A stretch of 53,614 nucleotides of DNA, from contig NZ_MDHN01000002.1 of NCBI RefSeq assembly GCF_001757105.1, forward strand, positions 1 through 53,614. Reading direction: 5' to 3'. A program made the translations under genes and the position numbers. The notes under the pieces were generated by a model. The model worked only from the letters and a program-made list of their open reading frames with translations. It searched no databases and was not told where the DNA came from. This stretch comes from Alteromonas confluentis. Its GTDB lineage: Bacteria; Pseudomonadota; Gammaproteobacteria; Enterobacterales; Alteromonadaceae. Of this stretch, positions 8,717 to 18,363 are shown piece after piece; positions within the stretch are counted from its first letter, which is position 1, and each line of letters starts with the position of its first letter.

Positions 8717-10300
8717 CTAAGCGGTTTCGATTAACCCCTTTACCGATTCCAGCGTGTCGGCTTCAGCCGCGGGTTTGTCCCAACGAATACGGTGAATGCG
8801 GGGAAAGCGCATGGCCACACCTGATTTGTGTCTGCTGGACGGATGCACCGCATCGAAAGCGACTTCCACCACCAGTTCCTTTTTTACTTCCCGTACCGGC
8901 CCGAAACGTCCCACTGCATTGCGGCGTACCCAGTTATCCAGCTTTTTCAGTTCTTCATCGGTAAAGCCCGAATAGGCTTTGCCCACCGGAAGTAGGGTAT
9001 CGCCTTCCCACGCGCCAAAGGTGAAGTCTGAATAAAAGCTGGAGCGCTTACCGTGACCACGCTGGGCGTACATCACCACGGCATCTATCAGCAGAGGGTC
9101 TCGCTTCCATTTATACCACAGCCCTTTTGGACGGCCCGGTATATAGGTGCTGTCTTTACGTTTCAGCATTAAGCCTTCAATGGCGGTATCTTCGGTGACT
9201 TGCTGATGCAGCTTTTCCAGTGCAGCTACATCAGTCACACTGTAGGTGGGGGATAAATGCAGTCGTTCTCCCGGATGCTTTTCAATGTAATCTGTCAAGC
9301 GCAGACGGCGTTCCGTTAACGGTAGGCCCATCAGCGATTCGCCATCAAGTTCTAGTAAGTCGTAAGCCATTACCGCTACCGGCAATGACTGCATGAGTTT
9401 TGCTGAGGGCTTTTTCTTATTTAAACGTTGCTGCAATTGATTGAAGGTATCGACCTTATCGCCGTGCATCACCAATAATTCACCATCGAGCACCAGATTA
9501 TGGTCGATGGTATCCAGTAGGTCTGGAAATGAACCACTAATATCGTCACCGGTGCGACTGAACAGGGCTTTACCCGCCGGGGCTGATACCAGCTGCACGC
9601 GAATGCCGTCAAATTTAGGTTCAATCTGCCATTCGCTCGCGGCAAGTTTTTCCCGAGTGTCATCATCGATAGGGTGGGAAAGCATCACCGGATGAAAGGT
9701 AACGCGATCGGAAATGTCCGGCTTTGGCCCTTTGTTTTCCAACCAGCTCAACAGTTCGGTGTAAGGTGGCTCTACGCCATGCCAGAGGGCTTCAATTTCT
9801 TCTATGGGTACGCCACCATAGTTGGCAAGGATTTGCTTAATGCTGCGTGCAGAGACCCCAATACGTAATCCCCGTGTGCCCAGTTTAATCAGCGCCCAGC
9901 GCTGAGAGGCTGTCATGTTATCGAGTAAGGCAACCAGCAGTGGTTTCACCTCGGTGCGCTTCGCATTGCGAAACGTGTCCACCACTTCATTCAGGCCGGG
10001 GAGTTCAACATCGCCCGAAGGCGGAGTTTCCGGCTGCCACAGGTGCGCCACGGTTTCGCTCATTTCACCCACGTAGTCGTAACTCATGGCGAACAGGTTT
10101 TCGTCGATGCGTTCAAGCATCAAAGCCTTTATGGTATTGCGCTTAAAAAAATCGAATTTAAGTTCACCGGCGATGGCCGCCATTGCCCAGCCTCTGTCTG
10201 GATCTGGGGTGGTAGCAATGTAATGGGAAATCAGCGCGGCTTTGGCGTTGGTGCCGCTGGTAAAATAAAGCTGTTCCAATAAATCACTGAATGCTTCCAT
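8717..10300 (-). CDS. ATP-dependent DNA ligase (ligase-associated repair set)
   Basis: This 527-residue enzyme seals DNA nicks using ATP, in addition to the cell's main NAD-dependent ligase. An N-terminal ligase domain (about 1-190) precedes the nucleotidyltransferase core with the KFDG adenylation motif at 229-232 (lysine K229), then an OB-fold with a motif VI-like arginine-rich end near RFPRIHRIRWDK. The start ATG overlaps the stop codon of the exonuclease gene by one base, so the two are translationally coupled. Ligases of this type travel with an MBL-fold exonuclease, an Lhr-like helicase and the phosphoesterase PdeM, all found within 9 kb here; the set has been linked to repair of crosslinking damage. 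Confidence 0.93.
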   Translation of the reverse strand: MEAFSDLLEQLYFTSGTNAKAALISHYIATTPDPDRGWAMAAIAGELKFDFFKRNTIKALMLERIDENLFAMSYDYVGEMSETVAHLWQPETPPSGDVELPGLNEVVDTFRNAKRTEVKPLLVALLDNMTASQRWALIKLGTRGLRIGVSARSIKQILANYGGVPIEEIEALWHGVEPPYTELLSWLENKGPKPDISDRVTFHPVMLSHPIDDDTREKLAASEWQIEPKFDGIRVQLVSAPAGKALFSRTGDDISGSFPDLLDTIDHNLVLDGELLVMHGDKVDTFNQLQQRLNKKKPSAKLMQSLPVAVMAYDLLELDGESLMGLPLTERRLRLTDYIEKHPGERLHLSPTYSVTDVAALEKLHQQVTEDTAIEGLMLKRKDSTYIPGRPKGLWYKWKRDPLLIDAVVMYAQRGHGKRSSFYSDFTFGAWEGDTLLPVGKAYSGFTDEELKKLDNWVRRNAVGRFGPVREVKKELVVEVAFDAVHPSSRHKSGVAMRFPRIHRIRWDKPAAEADTLESVKGLIETA

Positions 10301-11325
10301 CAGCCCGTTTCCTCATCGTCATCGTAGCCGACCATGGAGAGCGCTTTGGCTTTAAAACCCATCAGGTTGGCCTGATACACCAATGCATCCTCGCGGCCGT
10401 GAGTCACCCACACTTCTTTTGGAGAAACTTCTTCGATGGTTTGTAGTAGCTCCGGCCAGTCACAGTGGTCAGAAATAATCAGTGGTAGCTCAACCTGGCG
10501 TTGACGGGCGCGGGCACGAATTTGCATCCAGCCTGATGCCATAACGGTGCGCACATTGGGCAGGGAACGAGACCAGCGATCAGCCAGTGCTGAGGGCGGG
10601 GCCAAAACAATTTCACCGGCCAAAGAAGACTTGTCTGCCACATCGTTCACCGGGATCAGCTCCCCCAGTTCAATGTCGTACTGTTGGTACAAATCACACA
10701 GCTTTTGTAACGCCCCATGCAGGTAAATCGGTTTACTGTAACCGGCTTCCCGCAAACCAATAATCACCCGTTGGCATTTACCTAGCGCATAGGTACCCAC
10801 CAAGTGACAACGATCTGAAAAAACCGCCAGCGAGGTAAGCAGTTTATCGATTTCATGACTCAACGGCGGATGGGTAAATACGGGTAAGCCGAATGTGGCT
10901 TCGGTGATAAACACGTCGCATGGCACTATTTCAAACGGCGGACAGGTGGGATCGTGGCGGCGTTTGTAGTCGCCGGAAATCACCAGCCGGTAACCACGGT
11001 ATTCCAGTAATACCTGGGTCGAACCCAGAATATGACCAGCGGGGTAGAGTGTCATTGTTACCGGATCGGTGTCGTTACCAAGTGTTACCGGTGAACCCAT
11101 TCGTAATGCGGTGGTTTGCTCTGCCATTTCTTCACCGTAGCGGGTTTTCATGATTGCTAAGGTTTCAGCAGACGCGAAAACATGCTGGTGGCCTGCCCGG
11201 GCGTGGTCGGCATGACCATGGGTAACAACGGCACTGTCTACCGGCAGCATCGGGTCGATATAGAGCTTAGCAGGGTGACAATATAATCCCGCCTCTTCTA
11301 CCGATATCCAGTCTTGTGGGTGCAA
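10300..11325 (-). CDS. Ligase-associated MBL-fold DNA exonuclease
   Basis: The 341-residue product has the metallo-beta-lactamase fold with HGHADH at residues 36-41, a second histidine in PAGHILGS, a metal-binding aspartate in SGDYKRR and a beta-CASP-like C-terminal half. It resembles SNM1/Artemis-type nucleases and the family annotated as ligase-associated DNA damage response exonuclease. It is the first gene of a two-gene operon with the ATP-dependent ligase. The start ATG precedes MHPQDWISVEEAGLY, typical of the family. No terminator separates the two genes. Confidence 0.92.
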   Translation of the reverse strand: MHPQDWISVEEAGLYCHPAKLYIDPMLPVDSAVVTHGHADHARAGHQHVFASAETLAIMKTRYGEEMAEQTTALRMGSPVTLGNDTDPVTMTLYPAGHILGSTQVLLEYRGYRLVISGDYKRRHDPTCPPFEIVPCDVFITEATFGLPVFTHPPLSHEIDKLLTSLAVFSDRCHLVGTYALGKCQRVIIGLREAGYSKPIYLHGALQKLCDLYQQYDIELGELIPVNDVADKSSLAGEIVLAPPSALADRWSRSLPNVRTVMASGWMQIRARARQRQVELPLIISDHCDWPELLQTIEEVSPKEVWVTHGREDALVYQANLMGFKAKALSMVGYDDDEETG

Positions 11326-11484
11326 AGGTCACTCCGTTCGATGAAGTTTAATTTAGTCAGAGAGTGTGGGTTTATACGGAGGGAAGCGGGAAAAGGTGTT
11401 GTCCTGAAACGGTGGGGCTCTTAATGGTGCTCTCAATGGCGCATTCAATGCACGGGGAATTTGCAGCATACTCTTTGGAAAAAA

Positions 11485-11514
11485 GCCTCGCAGAGCGTGG
11501 TATCTCTGCGAGGC
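11485..11514 (-). terminator. Rho-independent terminator after the Mo-hydroxylase genes
   Basis: A perfect 11-bp stem (GCCTCGCAGAG with CTCTGCGAGGC) with an eight-base loop is followed on the minus strand by TTTTTTCC. It ends the iorA/iorB-like operon 28 bases after its stop codon and insulates the exonuclease-ligase operon behind it. Confidence 0.88.
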
Positions 11515-11542
11515 CTTATACATCAACGTTAACTCGATACTG

Positions 11543-13900
11543 TTACGACGATAACGCGGCTTTCACGTAGGCAGGCTTAAGAGGAAGTCGTCTGATTGGC
11601 TTTCCGGTAGCATCGAAAAACGCCCCGGCAATGGCCGACGACGCCAACGCGTTGGCACTCTCGGAGCCCTGACCATATATCTCTGCGTTGGCATCGGGGG
11701 CTATCACCACTTTTATTTCAGGTACTTCAGACATTTTCAAAATAGGGTATGAATACCAGTCCTGACTGGTTATCTTGCTATTATCGAAACTGACCTCTTC
11801 ATGCAGTGCTTGCGATACCCCCATTATGCAACCCGCCTCGGCTTGTCTGCGTAACTGTAATGGGTTAACAACAATACCCGTGTCACTGACAAGGGTCATT
11901 TTCTCAACTTTTACCTCACCGGACGATGGCACAACGGCAATATTGGCGGCACAAGCCCAGTAACCATTGTCTCGCAACATAATGGAAACGCCGCGGCCCC
12001 GCACAACCTGTTCACCGGTTGATGATGCCTGAGGTGAGGGTGATGGGCGGGTCTCCCAATTGGCCTCATCTTTCAATCTTGTGAGTATGGCTTTGAAGCG
12101 GGGCTCAGTAGTATGAGCCAGTCGAAAATCAATGGCATCCATTCCAGCCAGTGCAGCAGCTTCACTCATGGCGGTTTCACGAGGGAAGTTCTGCTGGTAT
12201 TGAATGGGTGTCCGCATAGAATGGTCGCGAATACCTATATTGGTGGGTGATTCCTTTTGACCTAATTGATACATGCCCTGGCCATTCTCAGACACATTAT
12301 CAACAGCGCCATACACCCAGGCATCGGCGATAAAAATGGATGCACCATGCAGCGGGGACGGGTTATCAGGCGACGGTGCGCCAATGGTGTCAGTACCGGC
12401 AAGAATGGCGCCTACCGGTCGGTCATCCTGCATAGGAGGGCCGATGTGTAACGCTTTGTAGGAATTAATTTTTCCTTTCTCATCCAGACCGATAGCGATA
12501 TCTGCAACCATGGTAGAGGAACTTGTGGACCATTGCATATCGTCCTGGCGCATCCATTGAACCCTTACAGGCACGCCAAGTTTAACAGACAACAACGCCG
12601 CTTCATCTTCTGATCCTGCATTACCGCCATTCGAGCGACCAAAGTGTCCGGGGCCAACATACGTTTTGATGATGACGTTGGCTTCGTCTTCTTTGAGCAT
12701 TTTTGCAATGGCCATGCGCAGGAACTGGGGGTTTTGGCTGTGCGTATGTATTACCACATTGCCATTTTTCACTTCCGCCACTGATACCATCGGCCCGATG
12801 GGAGCGTGTTTATGGTACGGAACAAAATAATTGGCGGTAAGGGTTTTCGCTGACTTTATGTTCACGTCACCCTTTGAGGCTGAGCTGGTGATCTCAGCGA
12901 CTTCGCCGGAATCTTTTTTACCGCGCAGGTATTGCTCAAGTTCGTCTGATGTCGTCGGAATGCCTTGCCAATCGGACCATTGTGTTGTGGGCGCAACGGC
13001 CATAGCGGCCTTCACGGCTTCCCATTCATTGTCAGACACAACCGCGAGTAAGTTGTTAATGGTCACTAATTTGGAATTCGGGAATTTGGTGTTATCCAGC
13101 GTTCCCGGTTTGATCAGTGTAGAGCCCAGTGTGGCCGGATGGATCACACGGGCATGCACCATACCCGGTAACTTCACATCTCCTACCCAGATATTATCGC
13201 CACGCACTTTTGGTGGCGTGATGGGGTTTTCAAGAGGCTGGCCAATGGTGGAATATTCACTTTTAGGCTTGAACGGCGGTTCACCGGTAACCACAACTCC
13301 CCGGAAACTTGTTAGTTCTCCGCTTACCGGAATTTCCAGTGAAAGCACATTGTTTGCGACAATTTCGCCGTAACTCAATGCTTTGCCACCAGCGGAAAGT
13401 TGGCCTTTATCAATGGTGATAGCACTAACTGAAACGTTTAAATGTTCGGCTGCAATCACTTTAATGGCTTCGCGAGTATACGCAGCCGCTTTTCGCAAAT
13501 TCTGAACATTGCCGCGTAGAAGCCCAAAGGTACCACCACCATCTGGGGTGACGTCGGTGTCACCCCAAATTACAGTGGTGATATTTTCAACGGGGAGGCT
13601 GAGTTCTTCTGCGACAATTTGTCGGTAAGCAGTAAAGATAGAACTTTGACCAAAGTCACATTTACCGGTACGGATTAATGCGGTGTTGTCTGCGTGTATT
13701 TCAATCCAGCTGTTGGGTTTGCTGGCATCTAACGACGTGGACTGAGCCGTGGTTTGTGCGGCAGCAAACCCAGGATTCACCACGACCGAGGTAACCAGTG
13801 CGCCTGCTCCCCCTAAAAAACGGCGGCGACTTAACTTAGCGCCGTGAACGAGGTATTGGGATATAACATTGCCCGCTGGATTTTTAACGTTTGACGACAT
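11543..13900 (-). CDS. Molybdopterin-binding large subunit, xanthine dehydrogenase family (IorB-like)
   Basis: The 785-residue product is a single-chain molybdenum hydroxylase large subunit, as in isoquinoline 1-oxidoreductase or aldehyde dehydrogenases. A Tat export motif SRRRFLGG is at residues 24-31 with a following hydrophobic segment, so it is probably exported folded to the periplasm. A GQGSE motif near residue 747 carries the catalytic glutamate. The stop of the small [2Fe-2S] subunit lies 5 bases upstream, so they form an operon. No FAD subunit and no cytochrome c subunit are nearby, so the electron acceptor is unknown. The substrate cannot be told from sequence. Confidence 0.9.
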   Translation of the reverse strand: MSSNVKNPAGNVISQYLVHGAKLSRRRFLGGAGALVTSVVVNPGFAAAQTTAQSTSLDASKPNSWIEIHADNTALIRTGKCDFGQSSIFTAYRQIVAEELSLPVENITTVIWGDTDVTPDGGGTFGLLRGNVQNLRKAAAYTREAIKVIAAEHLNVSVSAITIDKGQLSAGGKALSYGEIVANNVLSLEIPVSGELTSFRGVVVTGEPPFKPKSEYSTIGQPLENPITPPKVRGDNIWVGDVKLPGMVHARVIHPATLGSTLIKPGTLDNTKFPNSKLVTINNLLAVVSDNEWEAVKAAMAVAPTTQWSDWQGIPTTSDELEQYLRGKKDSGEVAEITSSASKGDVNIKSAKTLTANYFVPYHKHAPIGPMVSVAEVKNGNVVIHTHSQNPQFLRMAIAKMLKEDEANVIIKTYVGPGHFGRSNGGNAGSEDEAALLSVKLGVPVRVQWMRQDDMQWSTSSSTMVADIAIGLDEKGKINSYKALHIGPPMQDDRPVGAILAGTDTIGAPSPDNPSPLHGASIFIADAWVYGAVDNVSENGQGMYQLGQKESPTNIGIRDHSMRTPIQYQQNFPRETAMSEAAALAGMDAIDFRLAHTTEPRFKAILTRLKDEANWETRPSPSPQASSTGEQVVRGRGVSIMLRDNGYWACAANIAVVPSSGEVKVEKMTLVSDTGIVVNPLQLRRQAEAGCIMGVSQALHEEVSFDNSKITSQDWYSYPILKMSEVPEIKVVIAPDANAEIYGQGSESANALASSAIAGAFFDATGKPIRRLPLKPAYVKAALSS

Positions 13901-13905
13901 TCGAA

Positions 13906-14448
13906 TTACCCCTTTTGACTTGTCATGGTGATAATTTCGTTGTCACCAATCAATTGACTGGCTCGCTTAATCCCATCTTTAATTGCCGCATAGGATCCGC
14001 AGCGACAGAGGTGTGGCGAGGGGCCGGATGTTGTCATCGCTTCATTAATGTCGCTGTCCGATGGTGAAGCGTTATTTTCCAGCAATTCGGTGGCTTTGAT
14101 CATCATGCCATACTGACAAACGCCGCATTGCGGAACCTGCTCGTCAATCCAGGCTTGTTGCACCGGGTGCAGGCGATTGGGGTCGTTAGCCAGCCCTTTC
14201 TGTTGTTGCCAACGAGAGGGTAAACCTTCAACCGTGGTGACTTGTTTTCCTTCTAAACTCACAATCGGTGTAATGCAGGCACGGGTCTCTACACCATCAA
14301 CCAACACTGAGCAGGCACCGCACTGCGCCATCCCGCAGCCGAACTTGGGTGTCATAACATCAAGCTCACCGCGTAAGACATACAGCAATGGCGTGTCTGC
14401 CGTAGAGGTGACCTTTTTGGTTTCACCGTTTATCGATAATGTAACCAT
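13906..14448 (-). CDS. [2Fe-2S] small subunit of molybdenum hydroxylase (IorA-like)
   Basis: The 180-residue product carries electrons from the molybdenum site. The N-terminal plant-type cluster has C38, C43, C46 and C58 (FGCGMAQCGAC then ACITP); the C-terminal cluster has C108, C111, C148 and C150 (QCGVC then HLCRC). I chose the ATG at 14448 (MVTLSINGE), which starts the ferredoxin fold directly; an ATG seven codons earlier lies between the AGGAG site and this start. It has no own signal peptide; such subunits are usually co-exported with the Tat-tagged partner. Confidence 0.92.
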   Translation of the reverse strand: MVTLSINGETKKVTSTADTPLLYVLRGELDVMTPKFGCGMAQCGACSVLVDGVETRACITPIVSLEGKQVTTVEGLPSRWQQQKGLANDPNRLHPVQQAWIDEQVPQCGVCQYGMMIKATELLENNASPSDSDINEAMTTSGPSPHLCRCGSYAAIKDGIKRASQLIGDNEIITMTSQKG

Positions 14449-14763
14449 CCTGCATATTCTCCTGCTCACGTTTAGTGGAAGTTCGATTGTTCATTATGAA
14501 AAAACAAAGCATAGCCCTAAAGCCAATTTTCCATACTACCAATATAGGACTTTGTTAAATTAATGAAAAATCAATCATGCTTTCATTATTTAATTTCATT
14601 GGTCTAAAAAGACGGTGTAAAAGTTTATGTCATCTGTAGCTATGTGAAATCAGTGCTTTAACGTCAAAGGTTCCGGGACTTACCTGCCAGCCAGTGCCAG
14701 AATTCCTGTTGTCGTATTCAGTGAATTAAACCTCACCTTTATTTGTGCCGTAGAATGCTATTA
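14449..14763. other. Divergent intergenic region between the Mo-hydroxylase and helicase genes
   Basis: About 315 bases, notably AT-rich between 14500 and 14640. It must hold the promoters for both diverging units. I see no confident -35/-10 pair, no long palindrome and no small gene. Confidence 0.5.
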
Positions 14764-17220
14764 ATGAAAACGGCAAAAAGACTTCCCCCTCCTTTCTACC
14801 AGTGGCTACGAAGCAAAGGCTGGCAGCTGCGCGATTATCAGCGTCAGATGCTGTCGGCGGTTGCTCAGAACAACGCTACTTTATTAATTGCGCCTACCGG
14901 GGCGGGTAAAACCCTTTCCGGCTTTCTGCCCAGCCTTGCTGACTTGTATCGTCATCCCGTAGAAGGTTTGCATACGCTTTATATCTCGCCCCTCAAGGCT
15001 CTGACCAACGACATACAGCGTAACCTTACTGATCCTGTGGAAGCCATGGGTCTGCCGGTAACCATTGAATCCCGTACTGGCGACACGCCATCACACAAAC
15101 GTCAGCGCCAGCGACGCAAGCCGCCGAATATATTGCTAACAACGCCGGAATCGCTGATGTTGTTACTGTCGTATGCCGACGCGCCAAAGATATTTGGTCA
15201 CTTAAAAACCGTGATCTTAGATGAAGTGCATAGTTTGGTTGCGAACAAGCGCGGCGATTTTACCTCGTTGGCGCTGGCGCGATTGCAGAGTCTGGCGCCA
15301 GATATGCACCGGGTTGGCTTGTCTGCTACGGTAGCGCAACCTGAGGTTATTGCCGGATGGCTCGGCCGCACTGGCGAGCCTGCTGAGGTTATTCAGGTGC
15401 CGCAAACTGTGAAGCCTGACATTAAACTGCTGGATTCGCGGCATCGCATGCCGTTCGGTGGATTCATGGCACGCTATGCCATGGAAGAGGTATATGAAGC
15501 GGTGAAGCAAGCCGATACTGCGCTGGTGTTTGTGAATACCCGGGCTCAGGCTGAATTGGTGTTTCAGATGCTGTGGGAGGAAAACAAAGAAGGTTTACCC
15601 ATCGCCCTGTATCACGGTTCATTATCGAAAGAGCAACGGCGGAAAACGGAAAGCATGATGAGTCAGGGCGTGCTTAGGGCCATTGTGAGTACTTCTGCGC
15701 TGGAGTTAGGCATTGACTGGGGCGATGTGGATCTGGTTATTCAAATTGGCGCGCCAAAGGGTGTGAGCCGATTGCTACAGCGTATTGGCCGGGCAAACCA
15801 CCGGCTTGATGAACCCAGTAAGGCGTTGTTGGTGCCAGCTAACCGTTTCGAAGCGGTGGAATGTCGCGCGGCGATGAATGCGATTGCCGCAGGTGAATTG
15901 GATGGTGAGCCACTGCTCCCAGGGGCGATGGAAATCTTGCCGCAATTTATACTCAATTGCGCCTGCAGTAAGCCTTCTTATGCGGAAGAGATTTATCAGC
16001 AGGTACTTGATGCTGCGCCTTATCAAAGTGTGAGTGAAGAGGAGTTCAATAAGCTTTGGCAGTTTACGGTTGATGGTGGCTATGCGCTGCGAGCCTATGA
16101 GCGCTATCAGCGCATGGAGCAAAACGAAGATGGCTTATTTAGCCCTGCGTCAAAGCGCGTTATCCAGCGACACCGACAGAATATAGGTACCATTGTTGAA
16201 GCTGGACGGCTAAAAGTAAAACGCATCCGCCGGGGCAATCAGGGCAAAATTATCGGCGAGGTGGAAGAATACTTTGCTCAGCAATTAGTGCCCGGCGACA
16301 CCTTTTTGTTTGCCGGTGAAATACTGAAGTTTGAAGCCATCCGAGACATGCAGTTGCACGCGAAACCCACCAAAGGCGGTGAACCAAAAATTCCCAGCTA
16401 CGCCGGTGGGCAGATGCCTATGTCTACCTTTCTGGCAGAAGGGGTCAGGCACATTCTGGATAAACCGGAAAGCTGGAAAGCGTTACCTGGACAGGTGCAG
16501 GAATGGCTGGAGCTGCAACAAGCATTCTCGGCTCTACCTGATATGAACCGTGTGCTCATTGAACAGTTTCCCCATCGCAAAGCCAATTACTTGTTGTTCT
16601 ATACCTTCGAGGGCCGCAAGGCTAACCAGACACTGGGCATGCTGATGACCCGACGCATGGAAAAAATGCGTCTTAAACCGTTGAGTTTTTCTGTGACCGA
16701 CTATGGTTTGTCTGTTTGCCTGCTTGAGAAGGTCGATGTAGGTAAGCTCCGGAAACTGTTCCAGCCCGATATTCTGGGCGATGAATTGGAAGACTGGATG
16801 CTTCACGCGCCCATGCTGAAGCGTTCATTTCGACAGGTTGCAGTGGTAAGCGGGCTCACCGAACAACACTACCACAGCAGCCACAAAACCATGAAGCAGG
16901 TGACCTTTTCTACCGATTTGATTTATGACACTTTGCGGGAGCATGAGCCGGACCATATTCTGCTGGCAGTGACCCGGGCGGATGCTGAGCGTGATTTGCT
17001 GGATTTGCGTCGCCTCGCTGACATGCTGATCCGGTTCGATGATAAAATGCATTTTATGGATTTGGAGAAGGTGTCGCCCATGGCAATCCCAATCGTACTG
17101 GATGTGCGCAGCGAGCAGGTTAAAGGCGCTGGCGCTCACGCCATTATTGAGCAGGCCAGTTTATATCAGGAGGCTGAAGACATGATGGCCGATATCAGAG
17201 TATTGCTGAGCGGTAACTAA
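14764..17220 (+). CDS. Ligase-associated Lhr-like DEXH-box helicase
   Basis: The 818-residue product unwinds nucleic acid using ATP. Walker A APTGAGKT is at about 43-50, the DEVH box at 153-156, SAT at 187-189 and motif VI QRIGRANHR at about 341-349. A long Lhr-type C-terminal region (winged helix plus a DUF4910-like end) follows. The frame is open from a TTG at 14743, with ATGs at 14755 and 14764. None has a strong ribosome site; I chose the last because the conserved part begins soon after. PdeM follows after 3 bases. The pair faces away from the ligase-exonuclease pair, with a molybdenum hydroxylase operon in between. Confidence 0.92.
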   Translation: MKTAKRLPPPFYQWLRSKGWQLRDYQRQMLSAVAQNNATLLIAPTGAGKTLSGFLPSLADLYRHPVEGLHTLYISPLKALTNDIQRNLTDPVEAMGLPVTIESRTGDTPSHKRQRQRRKPPNILLTTPESLMLLLSYADAPKIFGHLKTVILDEVHSLVANKRGDFTSLALARLQSLAPDMHRVGLSATVAQPEVIAGWLGRTGEPAEVIQVPQTVKPDIKLLDSRHRMPFGGFMARYAMEEVYEAVKQADTALVFVNTRAQAELVFQMLWEENKEGLPIALYHGSLSKEQRRKTESMMSQGVLRAIVSTSALELGIDWGDVDLVIQIGAPKGVSRLLQRIGRANHRLDEPSKALLVPANRFEAVECRAAMNAIAAGELDGEPLLPGAMEILPQFILNCACSKPSYAEEIYQQVLDAAPYQSVSEEEFNKLWQFTVDGGYALRAYERYQRMEQNEDGLFSPASKRVIQRHRQNIGTIVEAGRLKVKRIRRGNQGKIIGEVEEYFAQQLVPGDTFLFAGEILKFEAIRDMQLHAKPTKGGEPKIPSYAGGQMPMSTFLAEGVRHILDKPESWKALPGQVQEWLELQQAFSALPDMNRVLIEQFPHRKANYLLFYTFEGRKANQTLGMLMTRRMEKMRLKPLSFSVTDYGLSVCLLEKVDVGKLRKLFQPDILGDELEDWMLHAPMLKRSFRQVAVVSGLTEQHYHSSHKTMKQVTFSTDLIYDTLREHEPDHILLAVTRADAERDLLDLRRLADMLIRFDDKMHFMDLEKVSPMAIPIVLDVRSEQVKGAGAHAIIEQASLYQEAEDMMADIRVLLSGN

Positions 17221-17223
17221 ACA

Positions 17224-17925
17224 ATGGCAATCACTGATACCTGGCTACATGGTGAAGTTGCGGCCAACCGTGTTTTACCCGTTAAGTTTGCAGGGCAGCT
17301 TTTTCTGCTAGATGCGCGGGGCGTACTTTACTGCCCGCAACGAGACGCGCTGGTGGTGTCTGATTTACACCTTGAAAAAGGCAGTTTTCTTAGCCGATTT
17401 GCTAATCCGTTGCCACAACTCGATACCCGCTCAACACTACTACGATTACAGTGCATCATTGCCGATTATTCGCCCCGGCAGGTGATCTGTCTGGGCGACA
17501 GCTTTCATGACGCAGACGGCTTTTATCGGATGTCGGAAGAGGAACAACGGTTGCTGTCTGTGTTGGTATCGCGATGTGTAAAATGGATGTGGGTATTAGG
17601 CAATCATGATCCCGCTATTCCAGAGCAGGCTGGCGGCCACAGTGCGCATTATCTGGAATGGGATGATATGGTGCTATCTCACGAGCCAGAGGCGGGCAAT
17701 GCATTTCAATTGGTGGGGCATTACCACCCGAAAGTCAGAAAAACCGTCTCCCGAAAACGATTCTCTGGAAAATGTTTCGTGCACAACGCCCGTGTATTTG
17801 TCATGCCCGCTTTTGGTCAGTATACCGGTGGATTGGATATCGAAACTGAACCAATGAGGGCGCTATTTGAAGGCAAGGCTATGGAAACATTTTTATTGTT
17901 CGAAGGCGGCATCTACAAAGTGTGA
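17224..17925 (+). CDS. pdeM: Ligase-associated metallophosphoesterase PdeM
   Basis: The 233-residue product has the calcineurin-like phosphoesterase fold with all metal motifs: SDLH (46-49), GDSFHD (91-96), GNHD (126-129), SHE (152-154) and GHYH (165-168). This matches the PdeM family found with Lhr-like helicases and ATP-dependent ligases. It starts 3 bases after the helicase stop codon and is surely co-transcribed. It is likely a nuclease or phosphodiesterase acting in the same repair pathway; the exact substrate is not known from sequence. Confidence 0.92.
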   Translation: MAITDTWLHGEVAANRVLPVKFAGQLFLLDARGVLYCPQRDALVVSDLHLEKGSFLSRFANPLPQLDTRSTLLRLQCIIADYSPRQVICLGDSFHDADGFYRMSEEEQRLLSVLVSRCVKWMWVLGNHDPAIPEQAGGHSAHYLEWDDMVLSHEPEAGNAFQLVGHYHPKVRKTVSRKRFSGKCFVHNARVFVMPAFGQYTGGLDIETEPMRALFEGKAMETFLLFEGGIYKV

Positions 17926-18003
17926 ACCGGCCGTTGGTACAGTAGCTCTGCGGCCCTTTAATTGGCTATGGTTGCGGAAGATATTAAGCTTTCGGAATGC
18001 GCC

Positions 18004-18363
18004 ATGCACACCCACCGACATTGTCCCTATTGTGATGAAACTACCGTTTGTATGAAGAAGTTAGCAAACGATGGTGAAACCCTTTGCCGTCACTGTTACC
18101 AAAGGATTCGAGTTAATCCGTTTATGAAATACAGTGTGCCGCCCCTCATGGTGGTGTGCACATTTCTGCTTTTTCAATTCAAGATAATGATTGCGGGAAC
18201 AGTGCTGTTTTTTCCTACTATTATCATGATTGCGGGATGGAATATTATTGCGGTTCGTTGGTTTGTGCTGTCGACCATTGCCGATGATGATTTTCCGCCG
18301 CCAGCGAAAGCACCAAAATCACGCTCTCTGGCTGGCACCAGAGAGCAAGCTGCTGGAGATTAG
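18004..18363 (+). CDS. Small zinc-ribbon membrane protein, unknown function
   Basis: Not recognised. The 119-residue product begins with a probable zinc ribbon (CPYC at about 7-10, CRHC at 28-31). Two hydrophobic segments (about 45-61 and 64-85) follow, with a polar proline-rich tail. I prefer the ATG at 18004, which puts the ribbon near the N-terminus and follows a GGA; in-frame starts at 17962 (TTG) and 17968 lack ribosome sites. It lies 78 bases after pdeM on the same strand and could be transcribed with the repair genes. Its end overlaps the converging aguB by 4 bases. Confidence 0.7.
   Translation: MHTHRHCPYCDETTVCMKKLANDGETLCRHCYQRIRVNPFMKYSVPPLMVVCTFLLFQFKIMIAGTVLFFPTIIMIAGWNIIAVRWFVLSTIADDDFPPPAKAPKSRSLAGTREQAAGD

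Noticed and set aside
12831..13373. 180-codon frame opposite the molybdenum hydroxylase gene
   Set aside because: A shadow of the real gene on the other strand; composition follows the antisense of its codons.
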